Below are positions 33,380-41,113 of a stretch of DNA of 64,000 nucleotides, piece by piece. Numbering within the stretch: the stretch's first letter is position 1; each line of letters starts with the position of its first letter. The stretch is from Erythrobacter sanguineus. Lineage in GTDB: Bacteria > Pseudomonadota > Alphaproteobacteria > Sphingomonadales > Sphingomonadaceae. The translations under genes and the position numbers were made by a program. The stretch lies in contig NZ_FRDF01000008.1 in assembly GCF_900143235.1 (NCBI RefSeq), forward strand, positions 1 to 64,000, read 5' to 3'. Under the pieces are notes generated by a model. The model searched no databases and was not told the DNA's origin. It saw nothing but the letters and a program-made list of their open reading frames with translations.

Positions 33380-35520
33380 CAGGCAGGTTCCGTCGCATCA
33401 GGGGCAGCGAGCGCGGGCGGTTCCGCCGCAGTCGCCTCACCGATCACGCCCACCACCGCGATCGGCTGGGTCGGGGGCAGTTCGGCAATCGAAAGGACAA
33501 GGCAGCGGGGGCTGCGTTGCTTGAGCAGCGCGGCGAGCGCGCGCCGCGCCGGGGGCTGGACGATCAGGGCAATGGCGCCCTTCTCGGCATCGGCGATGGC
33601 ATTGACCTCGCGCGCGATCATGCTGCCGCAATCAGGCTCCACCAGCGGCTGGCCGGTGGCAGGATCGATCATCCCGCCCAGGATCGCGCTTTCCAGCCCG
33701 GCATCGAGCGTCGCCACCTTCAGCGGCTCTCCCGATGCGGCAATGCGGGCGATCAGCCGTGCGCCAAGATCGGCCCGGACGGCATCGATCACCGCATCGA
33801 AATCGGTGGTTTTCTGGAGCGCCAGCGCCAGCGAAGTGAACAGCGGCTGGGGATGCGCCAGCCCGATCCCGTCCGCCACCAGCGCACGCAAGGTGCGGGT
33901 CAGCGCAGGCAGGGTCAGCGGATCGGGCGTCACCGCCTCGACCAGCGCCGGCGCGCGGGCCTTGAGGCCATCGACCCATTCGCGCACCTCGTCCGGGCCA
34001 AGCAACTGGTGCGCTTCGGCCAGCAGCCCCTGGTTGGTGTGGGTGGCGATGACCGTGGCGGGATCGACCACCAGAAACCCCTCGGCCACCGCGTGATCGC
34101 GCGCCGACGGGACAATCCACAAGGCGGGGCAATCGAAGCTGGGATCGCGGGTCGCTTCTCCTGCCAACCCATGGCCCGGCCGCACTTCGCCTGCGTCGAT
34201 GGCGAGCAGCTTGCCGGGTTTGACAGTGCCGCGCGCCACACTCACCCCGCCCAGCAGCACGGCGTAATCCTGCGCCGCCAGATCGAGCGAATCGCGGATC
34301 CGGAACTGCGGCAGAACAAAACCCAGATCGCGCGACAATTGCTTGCGGATGCCGGTGATGCGGGTGATCAGCGGCGCGCCCTGACCTTCGTCGACCAGCC
34401 CGACAAGGCCGTAACCCAGCTCCACTGTCACCAACGTCTGGTCCGACACATCGGCAAGCGCGATATGATCGGGCGCAGGTTCGGCGGCGGGGGCGGGCGG
34501 CGGCGGCGGGGCGGCGGCGCGGCGTTTCAACTGCCACCAGATCACCCCTGCAATCGCGGCGCCGGGGAAGAAGATCGTCTGCGGCATGGCAGGGACAAGG
34601 CCGATCGCGCCAAGGATCAGCGCCACCGGCAGCCACCCGCGCGGATCGGCGAACTGGCCACCGATCTGCCCGGCCAGATCGCGCGTGTCGGCGACCCGGG
34701 TAACGATGGCCGCAGCGGCAATCGACAGCAGCAGCGATGGCACCTGCGCCACCAGCGCATCGCCGACCGCCAGCGTGACATAGACTTCGCCCGCCTCGCC
34801 CGCTGAGAGGCCATGGCTGATCATGCCCAGCGCGAAACCGGCGATGATATTCACACCGAGGATCAGCAGCGCGGCAATCGCATCGCCCTTCACGAATTTG
34901 GACGCACCATCCATCGAGCCGTAGAAATCCGCCTCGACCGTGACTTCGCGGCGGCGTTCGCGCGCTTCATCGGCGGTGACGAGGCCAGCGGCGATATCGG
35001 CATCGATCGCCATCTGCTTGCCCGGCAGCGCATCGAGCACGAACCGCGCCGAAACCTCGGACACGCGGCCCGCGCCCTTGGTGATGACGATCATGTTGAT
35101 GATCATCAGGATCGCGAACACGAACAGCCCGACCGCAAAATTGCCGCCAACCAGAAACGCGCCGAAGCTTTCGATCACTTCGCCCGCCGCAGCGCCGCCT
35201 TCATGCCCGCTCATCAGCACGATCCGGGTCGAGGCGACATTCAATGCCAGCCGCAGCAGCGTGGCGAACAGCAGTACGCTGGGGAAGCTGGAAAAATCGA
35301 GCGGGCGGCGCGCATTCAGCGCCACCATCAGCACCGCCACCGCAATGGCGATGTTGAGCACGAAGAAAATGTCCAGCAGCAGCGGCGGGATCGGCAGCAC
35401 CATCAGCGCGAACAGCGCGAAGATACCGGCCGGCAGCGCCATCGCCGCCGGCATGGCAAGCAGGCGCTGCAATGGGGCGGGGGCGCTCGTCATCGCTGCG
35501 GGCAGCTCGGAACCGCTCAC
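33379..35520 (-). CDS. flhA: flagellar type III export protein FlhA
   Basis: 713 residues: about eight N-terminal membrane segments (to residue ~310, e.g. GIFALFALMVLPIPPLLLDIFFVLNIAIAVAVLM) and a C-terminal cytoplasmic domain that docks chaperone-substrate complexes. Family markers: RPLDFSSFPSVLLFATLLRLALNVASTR, NIIAGFALGMISHGLS, ALPGKQMAIDADIAAGL. GTG start overlapping the SLT gene stop. No flhB, fliP, fliQ or fliR in the window, so the other export genes are elsewhere. Confidence 0.95.
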   Translation of the reverse strand: MSGSELPAAMTSAPAPLQRLLAMPAAMALPAGIFALFALMVLPIPPLLLDIFFVLNIAIAVAVLMVALNARRPLDFSSFPSVLLFATLLRLALNVASTRIVLMSGHEGGAAAGEVIESFGAFLVGGNFAVGLFVFAILMIINMIVITKGAGRVSEVSARFVLDALPGKQMAIDADIAAGLVTADEARERRREVTVEADFYGSMDGASKFVKGDAIAALLILGVNIIAGFALGMISHGLSAGEAGEVYVTLAVGDALVAQVPSLLLSIAAAAIVTRVADTRDLAGQIGGQFADPRGWLPVALILGAIGLVPAMPQTIFFPGAAIAGVIWWQLKRRAAAPPPPPAPAAEPAPDHIALADVSDQTLVTVELGYGLVGLVDEGQGAPLITRITGIRKQLSRDLGFVLPQFRIRDSLDLAAQDYAVLLGGVSVARGTVKPGKLLAIDAGEVRPGHGLAGEATRDPSFDCPALWIVPSARDHAVAEGFLVVDPATVIATHTNQGLLAEAHQLLGPDEVREWVDGLKARAPALVEAVTPDPLTLPALTRTLRALVADGIGLAHPQPLFTSLALALQKTTDFDAVIDAVRADLGARLIARIAASGEPLKVATLDAGLESAILGGMIDPATGQPLVEPDCGSMIAREVNAIADAEKGAIALIVQPPARRALAALLKQRSPRCLVLSIAELPPTQPIAVVGVIGEATAAEPPALAAPDATEPA

Positions 35521-36536
35521 AGCCCGAACGCCTTCAGCCGGTCATATGCACGGCGCACCTGCACAGGTGCGGCGCTGGCCTCTCCGCCAAAGGCCGCGCC
35601 GAGCACCTGCGAAATCGGCACGCGCGGCGGCGGTGATAGGGCGGGTGGCAGCGCGCCATTGAGCGCAGGCGACGGGCCAGCGCCCAACCCGGCTGCATCA
35701 GCGATGCGATAAGGCGCGGCGGCGGGGCCTGATGTGCGGGCATAGTCGGTGTGGGCATAGTCAGTGCGGGCATGGTCAGCACGGGAAGGCCGCACCCCCT
35801 GTCCGCTGCCCGCGCGGTCGAGCGCGCGTTCAAGCTTCCCCGCGAGCACGTCCATCACCCCTGCAAGGCTGCGCGGCGTGCCGTCAGGCTGGTAGAAGAT
35901 CGTCCGGTTGGCGGCGGCAGGCCGGGCAAACAGGGTGGCAGCGCTTTGCGAAGGGTCATCCTGCATTTCCGACAGGAACCGCCCCGCCCCTCCCGCGCCA
36001 AGGAAATGGGCAAGGTAAAGCTCCGAATGATCAGGCGCGCGGCCAAGGATCGGGGTCAGATGCGCACGGTTATCCTCGGCCAGTCCTGCCGCCATCAACG
36101 CGGCGATCTGTGGGTCGGCGCGCAGGGCGAGGATCGCCTCACGCTGCGCCGGATCGGCGACCAGGGCGCTGCCTGACGCGCTGAGTGCAATGTTATCGGC
36201 CATCCCGCCCAGGCCAAAGCGCCCGCCATGCTTCCTGACCGTATCAAGCCAGGTGCTCTCGATGAACTGGTACAGCCCGGTCGCGCTGGAAGTGCGGGCG
36301 CGGGCATCGGGGTTCATTGCGGATTCGACCTCGGCCTGCGCGAGCAGGAAACCGAAATCGACACTCGTCTGTTCGGCCGCCCGCGCAATCGCGGCCTCGA
36401 CCGGGGTATCGGAGAGCGGGACGGCAATCGGGCGCACGGGTCCGCCCGCGCCCGCCGCCTGATGGCTGCGGGCGGCGGCATCAAACCCGGCGCGGATCGA
36501 GCCGGACGGCAAAAAGGAAGGGGGTGAGGTGCTCAC
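35517..36536 (-). CDS. flagellar-type lytic transglycosylase (SLT domain)
   Basis: 339 residues. The catalytic SLT region covers ~residues 55-160: DFGFLLAQAEVESAMNPDARARTSSATGLYQFIESTW with catalytic Glu in AEVESAMN and the GLYQF motif. C-terminal half is low-complexity, with a repeat HARTDYAHTDYARTS (three 15-base units). No obvious signal peptide, so export may use the flagellar apparatus or be cryptic. First gene of SLT-flhA-fliA behind a good sigma-54 promoter (36593-36610). Its FlgJ partner in the flg operon lacks a hydrolase domain, so this enzyme probably opens the peptidoglycan for the rod. GTG start with GGCGGAG upstream. Confidence 0.8.
   Translation of the reverse strand: MSTSPPSFLPSGSIRAGFDAAARSHQAAGAGGPVRPIAVPLSDTPVEAAIARAAEQTSVDFGFLLAQAEVESAMNPDARARTSSATGLYQFIESTWLDTVRKHGGRFGLGGMADNIALSASGSALVADPAQREAILALRADPQIAALMAAGLAEDNRAHLTPILGRAPDHSELYLAHFLGAGGAGRFLSEMQDDPSQSAATLFARPAAANRTIFYQPDGTPRSLAGVMDVLAGKLERALDRAGSGQGVRPSRADHARTDYAHTDYARTSGPAAAPYRIADAAGLGAGPSPALNGALPPALSPPPRVPISQVLGAAFGGEASAAPVQVRRAYDRLKAFGL
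35734..35778. repeat. three imperfect 15-base tandem repeats inside the SLT gene
   Basis: Units GTGCGGGCATAGTCG, GTGTGGGCATAGTCA and GTGCGGGCATGGTCA encode the five-residue repeat (R/H)TDYA-like in the C-terminal low-complexity part of the transglycosylase. Frame-preserving, so repeat number may vary between strains. Confidence 0.7.
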
Positions 36537-36592
36537 GCAAACTCCGCCTGATCGCGCAGCGCCGCAGAGCGCGACGCTTTCAGACGGGGACG

Positions 36593-36610
36593 TTGCAAGC
36601 CGCGTGCCAG
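36593..36610 (-). promoter_or_regulatory. sigma-54 promoter for SLT-flhA-fliA
   Basis: On the minus strand CTGGCACG-CGGC-TTGCAA, with GG at 36608-36607 and GC at 36596-36595, an exact 12-base GG-to-GC distance and full agreement with the -24/-12 consensus. It lies 57 bases before the GTG of the transglycosylase gene. Confidence 0.8.
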
Positions 36611-36640
36611 AACGACGGCAACTTGATTAAGTGTGAATGC

Positions 36641-37039
36641 TTACGCGCTCACCGGCGCATAGGCCCTGCGCGGCATCCGGCGGGGGCCGCCCAGCGCCTC
36701 GATCCGCGCGGCAACATTGGCGGCAAGCAGGTTGCGCACCCGGCGGTTGACCTCGTTCAATTGCCGCGCGGTCTCGGCCAGGCCGCGGGTCTCGCCGTCG
36801 AGTTCATGCGGGCCAAACGCCGCCAGCAGGCCGCACAGCGACTCCTTCTCGCGCGCCGAGCCGATCAGCCCGTCGGCATCCAGCGCGGCAAGCGCTTGCC
36901 GCTCATCTTCAAGCACGGCAATCATCTGCCGCAGGCTTGCCGCCAGAGGCGCGGCTGGCGCAGGCGTGGCTGGCACAGGCTGGGCTGGCACAGGCTGGGC
37001 TGGCACAGGCTGGGGTGAGGCGGGGATTTCGATCATCAT
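36641..37039 (-). CDS. flgN: FlgN-like flagellar export chaperone
   Basis: 132 residues. After a Pro/Gln/Val repeat region at residues ~8-30 come helices SLRQMIAVLEDERQALAALDADGLIGSAREKESLCGLLAAF and GLAETARQLNEVNRRVRNLLAANVAARIEAL, the length and pattern of FlgN, the chaperone for FlgK and FlgL. Gene order flgA-flgM-flgN supports the call more than sequence alone. Two adjacent ATG codons can start it. Stop of flgM is 1-2 bases upstream. The Pro-rich head, from three 15-base repeats, is unusual. Confidence 0.78.
   Translation of the reverse strand: MMIEIPASPQPVPAQPVPAQPVPATPAPAAPLAASLRQMIAVLEDERQALAALDADGLIGSAREKESLCGLLAAFGPHELDGETRGLAETARQLNEVNRRVRNLLAANVAARIEALGGPRRMPRRAYAPVSA
36969..37013. 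repeat. three perfect 15-base tandem repeats at the start of flgN
   Basis: GCTGGCACAGGCTGG three times without a mismatch, encoding P-(A/V)-Q-P-V repeats at the N-terminus of FlgN. Perfect identity at the DNA level points to recent slippage expansion. Confidence 0.8.
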
Positions 37040-37040
37040 G

Positions 37041-37340
37041 TCAGGCCTTGGCCGGCAGCGCGAAGCTGATCTGCGCGGCGATCATGGCATCGACGATTTG
37101 CGTCGGCACCAGCGGATAGGACCCATCCTGCAGCGCAGCGCGGATCTGCTGCACGCGCTCAGCATCGACCGGCACGCTGGCCGCACCCGCGGCATTGGCA
37201 ATCTCGACACTGACACCCGAAGCGGGGGCCGCAGCGCTGCGGGGCGCAGCTGCACGCGCTTCGATCTGCGCGCGGTCGCTTGTGGAGACCGCGCGCGGGA
37301 CGGCGATCCCTTGCAATTTGCTCAGTTCGACAGAAGGCAT
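37041..37340 (-). CDS. flgM: anti-sigma-28 factor FlgM
   Basis: 99 residues. The C-terminal half has VSVEIANAAGAASVPVDAERVQQIRAALQDGSYPLVPTQIVDAMI, the VDxxRVxxIRxAIxxGxYxVxxxxIADxM pattern of FlgM. It binds FliA until the hook is complete and is then exported. Gene order flgA-flgM-flgN on one strand. A weak sigma-28 type promoter lies just upstream (37372-37398), consistent with the usual second promoter of flgM. Confidence 0.87.
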   Translation of the reverse strand: MPSVELSKLQGIAVPRAVSTSDRAQIEARAAAPRSAAAPASGVSVEIANAAGAASVPVDAERVQQIRAALQDGSYPLVPTQIVDAMIAAQISFALPAKA

Positions 37341-37371
37341 GGCGTATATCCTTGATGGGATTGTGACAGGC

Positions 37372-37398
37372 AGAACGGCCCACCGGAGGCGAGTTTAA
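37372..37398 (-). promoter_or_regulatory. candidate sigma-28 promoter for flgM
   Basis: Minus strand TAAACTCG then GCCGTTCT with the TAAA and GCCG cores intact but a spacer one base shorter than the FliA consensus (TAAA-N15-GCCG). It ends about 32 bases before flgM and overlaps no gene. Modest quality. Confidence 0.35.
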
Positions 37399-37416
37399 GG
37401 GGCTGTAAAGAAATCT

Positions 37417-37965
37417 TCAGCTGGCCGGGATGATCGCAAGACCGGGGCGTTCGATCCGGGCGCGCAGAGGTTCGGCTTTGCGCGCGGTGCGCACGAATAT
37501 CCATTCGCCCACTGCGCCATTTTCCATCGCTTCACCCGACTGCTGCACCGAAAAGCCGCGCCCGCGCACCATGATCGTCAGCGCATCGCCGCGCTTGATC
37601 GCCGGGGGTGCCGGGCGGGCCGAGGGGGCAGAGCCGCCGCTGGAATCGACCGCGACGAAAATCCGCCAGTTGTCCGGACCGGGGCATTCGACCCGCACCG
37701 AGCTGCGCGCATTGCCGTGCCACGCCACCGCCAGCGGCGCTTCGCAGGCCGCTAGCCGCAGCCGCCGGTCAGCCGGTATTCGCGGGCCGCCGGGGGTGCC
37801 AATGGCGGAACCGGTAAAGGCCACCACTGCACGATCAATCGTGTCAGGATCGGTAAAGCCGCCCGCGCTTCCGGCGCGCGCCGCGCCATCACACAGCGGC
37901 AGCAGCATCACGGCGGCCAGCGGGGCGAGCCGCCAGCCATCGGGCCAGGGATTGGTGATTTCCAT
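37417..37965 (-). CDS. flgA: flagellar P-ring assembly chaperone FlgA
   Basis: 182 residues with a signal peptide (residues ~8-27, APLAAVMLLPLCDGAARA). The SAF-type C-terminal domain has RRLRLAACEAPLAVAWHGNARSSVRVECPGPDNWRIFVAV and the loop IKRGDALTIMVRGRGFSVQQSGEAMENGAVGEWIFVR. Helps FlgI form the P ring in the periplasm. A strong sigma-54 promoter lies upstream. First gene of flgA-flgM-flgN. Confidence 0.9.
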   Translation of the reverse strand: MEITNPWPDGWRLAPLAAVMLLPLCDGAARAGSAGGFTDPDTIDRAVVAFTGSAIGTPGGPRIPADRRLRLAACEAPLAVAWHGNARSSVRVECPGPDNWRIFVAVDSSGGSAPSARPAPPAIKRGDALTIMVRGRGFSVQQSGEAMENGAVGEWIFVRTARKAEPLRARIERPGLAIIPAS

Positions 37966-38018
37966 GCATATGCTCCTGTCAGACGCGCCAGCTTGCGCGG
38001 GGGGATGCCCGACAACCC

Positions 38019-38036
38019 AGCAAGGGCCGTGCCAAG
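38019..38036 (-). promoter_or_regulatory. sigma-54 promoter for flgA-flgM-flgN
   Basis: Minus strand TTGGCACG-GCCC-TTGCT, with GG at 38033-38032 and GC at 38021-38020 (12 apart), a full match to the -24/-12 consensus. It is 54 bases before the flgA start, in the gap shared with the divergent GGDEF gene. Confidence 0.8.
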
Positions 38037-38147
38037 CCAGCCGCATCACGACCTAAGGACTTTACCGGAGGTCTGGCGCCGCACGGCTTAAGCATGATGC
38101 GGCTAGGGGTGGCGGCAAGAAATCCATGCAGCCTTCAGGTGTTTGCC

Positions 38148-39248
38148 ATGTCCCTTGCTTCCCGCTTATTCGCCCGATCCTACCGTCCTCCTGCCCAAGC
38201 CGCCGCCGGGACTGGCGACCAAACCGCCACCCCGGGCCGCGCCGACGAGGCCCGCCGCGCGCTGCTGGCGCGGATCGGAGAATTCGTCGAGACCCATGAT
38301 CTGTCTGTCAGCGCCGCCAATCTGGCGACCATCTGCGGCGGGCTGTCGGGATCGCATCCGGAATTGGCGCAGGCCTTCGCCGCGCGCGAGATCGCGGGCC
38401 AGCCGATCGATCAGCGCTGGCTCGACACGATCGCTCGCCTCGACCCCGAAGGCCATGCGCGCATTGCCGAGCTTGAGGTGCTGATGGACCAGCTGGAATA
38501 TTCGCTGATGCGCTTTGCCCAGACCGCGCATTCGGCGCAAAGCGAAACCAGCGATCACCGCGGCGCGCTGGGCGCACAGATCGAGGCGATGGCCGAAGTT
38601 GCCATTGTCCCGGCGGCAGCCACCGAACTGGCGCGGGTGATCGACCTCTCGCGCGCAATGCTGACCCGGATCGAGCAGGTCGAAGTCGCCATGGCGCGCA
38701 GTCAGGAAGAAACCGATCACCTGCGCGAAAATCTCGTCCGGGCGCGGATGGAAGCCGATGTCGATCACCTCACCGGCCTGCCCAACCGCCGCGCCTTTGA
38801 ACGCCGGCTGGCCTCCGCCGCGATCGAAGCGCGCGCCAAGGGCGAGAAACTGAGCATCGCGTTCTGCGACGTCGATCGCTTCAAGCTGATCAATGACAAT
38901 CACGGCCACGATGCGGGCGACCGGGTGCTGTGCGCGGTGGCGGCGACGCTCAGCGAACATGGTGACAATGCCTGCTTCGCCGCGCGCCACGGAGGCGAGG
39001 AATTCGTGCTGCTGTTCTACGGCATGGACAAGGAGGCAGCGCGCCTGCGACTGGATATGATCCGCCGCGCGCAGGCCGCGCGCCAGATGATGAACCGCGA
39101 GAACGGCCAGCCGTTCGGACGCGTCACCTTTTCGGCCGGGGTCGCGGAAGTGACCGAGGATAGCGATACCCGCAGCGCGCTGGGGCGGGCCGACGCGGCG
39201 CTCTATCGCGCCAAGCAGGAAGGCCGCAACCGGGTGGTGGTGGGCTAA
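38148..39248 (+). CDS. diguanylate cyclase (GGDEF domain)
   Basis: 366 residues. The C-terminal ~165 residues form a GGDEF domain: DHLTGLPNRRAFERRL, CDVDRFKLINDNHGHDAGDRVL and the active-site HGGEEF (GGEEF at about 282-286), so c-di-GMP synthesis is predicted. No RxxD inhibitory site is obvious. The N-terminal half (TAHDLSVSAANLATICGG..., heptad-like helices up to ~200) is not a family I recognise and may be a sensor/dimeriser; no membrane span. ATG at 38148 is preferred over an upstream pair of ATGs. Divergent from flgA, so it may tie motility to c-di-GMP. Confidence 0.85.
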   Translation: MSLASRLFARSYRPPAQAAAGTGDQTATPGRADEARRALLARIGEFVETHDLSVSAANLATICGGLSGSHPELAQAFAAREIAGQPIDQRWLDTIARLDPEGHARIAELEVLMDQLEYSLMRFAQTAHSAQSETSDHRGALGAQIEAMAEVAIVPAAATELARVIDLSRAMLTRIEQVEVAMARSQEETDHLRENLVRARMEADVDHLTGLPNRRAFERRLASAAIEARAKGEKLSIAFCDVDRFKLINDNHGHDAGDRVLCAVAATLSEHGDNACFAARHGGEEFVLLFYGMDKEAARLRLDMIRRAQAARQMMNRENGQPFGRVTFSAGVAEVTEDSDTRSALGRADAALYRAKQEGRNRVVVG

Positions 39249-39250
39249 TG

Positions 39251-39285
39251 CCAATGCTCGATGAGCGTGACTCATCGCGCATTGG
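39251..39285. terminator. hairpin after the GGDEF gene
   Basis: Arms CCAATGC-T-CGATGAG (39251-39265) and CTCATCG-C-GCATTGG (39271-39285) pair over 14 of 15 positions with a five-base loop. It lies between convergent genes (diguanylate cyclase and MotB-like). No long T-tract, so a stabiliser or factor-assisted terminator. Confidence 0.6.
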
Positions 39286-39369
39286 TTAAGCCCGTGCGGC
39301 GCCTGAGCATTTCCAGCGCGTGATGCGTCAGCATCCTGGCGCGCTGGCATAAGCTGATCCATCGTCCGC

Positions 39370-39834
39370 TTACTGCGCGTATGCCGCCGGCACTTCATCA
39401 TAGGCGAGGCTGGCATAGAGATCTGTCTCGGCCCCGGCTGTGATGATGGTCCGCACCGGCACCGCGCCACCGCTTGCGCCAGCTGCCAGCGCGCGCGCCG
39501 CGTCCCATGCCGCTGCCTCGCCGCCCGGGCGATAGCGCGCAAAGACTGTCAGCGTCGCTCTCGGGTCGTGCGGCTGGGCGGCGAGCCATTCGGCCAGCGT
39601 TGGCCCATCCGTAACCGGACGATAAAGCGCCTGCGCAGCGGCGATCGCGGCGGTGGCGGTCCGCGCGCGGGTTTCCTCCGCGCGCGCCGCGCGGTCTGTC
39701 GGCTTGCGCCCGGTCTCTGCCTCGGCGGCCGGCAGGGCGGAAAGCGTCAGCAGGAACAGGATCAGCGCAAGGTCGGCCAGGATAACCTGCCAGCCATGGC
39801 CGCCGCCCTTGAGCGGTACGGACGCCGCGCTCAT
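39370..39834 (-). CDS. small MotB/ExbD-like stator protein
   Basis: 154 residues. The N-terminus KGGGHGWQVILADLALILFLLTL is a single span with an Asp at about position 21 in the place of the proton-carrying Asp of MotB/ExbD. The periplasmic part (RATLTVFARYRPGGEAAAWDAARALAAGASGG...VRTIITAGAETDLYASLAYD) has a beta-alpha-beta pattern faintly like an OmpA/MotB domain but lacks its peptidoglycan-binding motifs. Start overlaps the MotA-like gene (ATGA). With that gene it makes a minimal ion-channel pair beside the flg operon, separate from motAB at 48752. Confidence 0.6.
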   Translation of the reverse strand: MSAASVPLKGGGHGWQVILADLALILFLLTLSALPAAEAETGRKPTDRAARAEETRARTATAAIAAAQALYRPVTDGPTLAEWLAAQPHDPRATLTVFARYRPGGEAAAWDAARALAAGASGGAVPVRTIITAGAETDLYASLAYDEVPAAYAQ

Positions 39835-40505
39835 GCCACGCCCCTCAGCTGCGCCCGATTGTCTCGCGGCGGCAAGGCAGGTGCGGCGATCTGTTCGGCG
39901 AACCATCGGGCCAGCGCCTCGCGCTGCTGTTCGCGCGCCAGCCCGCGCCGTTCAATCGCGCTGGCCAGCGGATAGCAGGCGAGATGCGCCAGCAGCGCCC
40001 CGTAAAGGGTCGAAAGCACCGAGGTCGCGATCGCGGCCATGGTTGCCGCGATGGCATGCTCGCCGCTCGCCGGGGCGAGCTGGGTAAAGGCATAGAGCGT
40101 GCCGATCAGCCCGAAGATCGGAGCCAGTTCGCCCGCCCACGCGAACACCTGCGCCGCCGTCACCCGGCGGGCTTCGTCAAGCGCACGTTCGGCACGGCGC
40201 GAACGGTCCAGTGATTCGAGCGAACCGTGGCGCAGATAGGTTTCAACCATCAGCCCGAGCGCCCGGTCAGGCGGCAGCATGGGGTTGGCGCGGTGGGAAC
40301 CGTCGCGCCGGATCGCGCTGACCGCGCGGGCCAGCGCCTTGCGGTTGGCGTCCTCATCGAACCCCGACCCCATCAGCCCGCCCGCCTCGCGCAGCGCAGC
40401 GCCGAAATCGCGCCAGCCGCAGCGCGCCGCGCAGGCTAGAACTGTGCCCGCGACCACGATCATGAATGCTCCCGGATCGATCAGGGAGCTGACATTGTCC
40501 GGCAT
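39831..40505 (-). CDS. MotA/TolQ/ExbB-like proton channel protein
   Basis: 224 residues with membrane segments near LIDPGAFMIVVAGTVLACAA (N-terminal) and the signature C-terminal pair ELAPIFGLIGTLYAFTQLA and IAATMAAIATSVLSTLYGALLAHLACYPLASA, the MotA/TolQ/ExbB proton-channel pattern (ATSVxSTLxGALxA). Only three or four spans, not the larger MotA of flagella. The N-terminal half resembles MotA (IDPGAFMIVVAGTVLA). Start at 40505 (MPDNVSSLI). Its partner follows with a four-base overlap; it is divergent from flgB across 248 bases that include the flgB promoter. Function: probable stator-like complex; not ordinary MotA. Confidence 0.75.
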   Translation of the reverse strand: MPDNVSSLIDPGAFMIVVAGTVLACAARCGWRDFGAALREAGGLMGSGFDEDANRKALARAVSAIRRDGSHRANPMLPPDRALGLMVETYLRHGSLESLDRSRRAERALDEARRVTAAQVFAWAGELAPIFGLIGTLYAFTQLAPASGEHAIAATMAAIATSVLSTLYGALLAHLACYPLASAIERRGLAREQQREALARWFAEQIAAPALPPRDNRAQLRGVA

Positions 40506-40671
40506 CGGGTTCCCCTCGCTGGCCCCAGGCAAACAGGGCCTTCGCAAGGTCAGAACGTCAGCCGCGCTGACCGATTAAGCCTACGTATTACCGGCAGGCC
40601 TTTGCCGGAAAGGCGGCAAGGGTTTGCCATCGGGCCGCGCTTTACCCGCGCCTGCGCCGTCTCAGCACAAA

Positions 40672-40688
40672 TTGGCACGCTTCCTGCA
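40672..40688 (+). promoter_or_regulatory. sigma-54 promoter for the flgB operon
   Basis: TTGGCACG-CTTC-CTGCA: GG at 40674-40675 and GC at 40686-40687, 12 apart; one base differs from the -12 consensus. It lies 66 bases before flgB, upstream of the whole flgBCDEFGHIJKL-motAB unit. Confidence 0.75.
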
Positions 40689-40753
40689 CAATCGAAGTCG
40701 CACTGGCAGGCAACCCGGTTTCGGACGGTCTGCACAACCGAGCGGAGACCCGC

Positions 40754-41113
40754 ATGAACGAGAGACTTTTCGGCATCCACGGCGCGGCGCTGACCTTGCG
40801 GTCGGAGCGCATGGGCGTGATCGCCTCCAACATCGCCAATGCCGCCACCCCGGGTTACAAGGCGCGCGACATTGATTTCGGGGCCGCGCTTGATGCGCGC
40901 CTCGCCAGCCAGCGCGGCGATGGTGCCGCCACCAGCGACCCGCGCGCCGGAATGGTGTGGCGCAACCCGACCATGCCTTCGCTCGATGGCAACACGGTCG
41001 AACTGAACCGCGAACAGGTCGCCTTCGCCGAAAACGCCGTTGCCTATTCGGCAAGCCTCAGCTTCGTGCAGGGCAAGGTCAACACCCTCACCCGCGCGCT
41101 GAAGGGTGAATGA
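40754..41113 (+). CDS. flgB: flagellar rod protein FlgB
   Basis: 119 residues. Starts MNERLFGIHGAALTLRSERMGVIASNIANAATPGYKARDIDFGAAL, the conserved N-terminal rod/hook signature (ANxxxNxxTPGYKxxxxxF). C-terminal coiled region VQGKVNTLTRALKGE completes the helix pair. The proximal rod protein inside the periplasm. The stop overlaps the flgC start (ATGA). First gene of the operon behind a sigma-54 promoter. Confidence 0.93.
   Translation: MNERLFGIHGAALTLRSERMGVIASNIANAATPGYKARDIDFGAALDARLASQRGDGAATSDPRAGMVWRNPTMPSLDGNTVELNREQVAFAENAVAYSASLSFVQGKVNTLTRALKGE

Noticed and set aside
32926-34806. 626-codon plus-strand open frame over fliA and flhA
   Set aside because: Antisense shadow of high-confidence genes with biased codon composition.
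36969-37013. Tandem repeats as a CRISPR-like array
   Set aside because: They are in-frame 15-base coding repeats without unique spacers.
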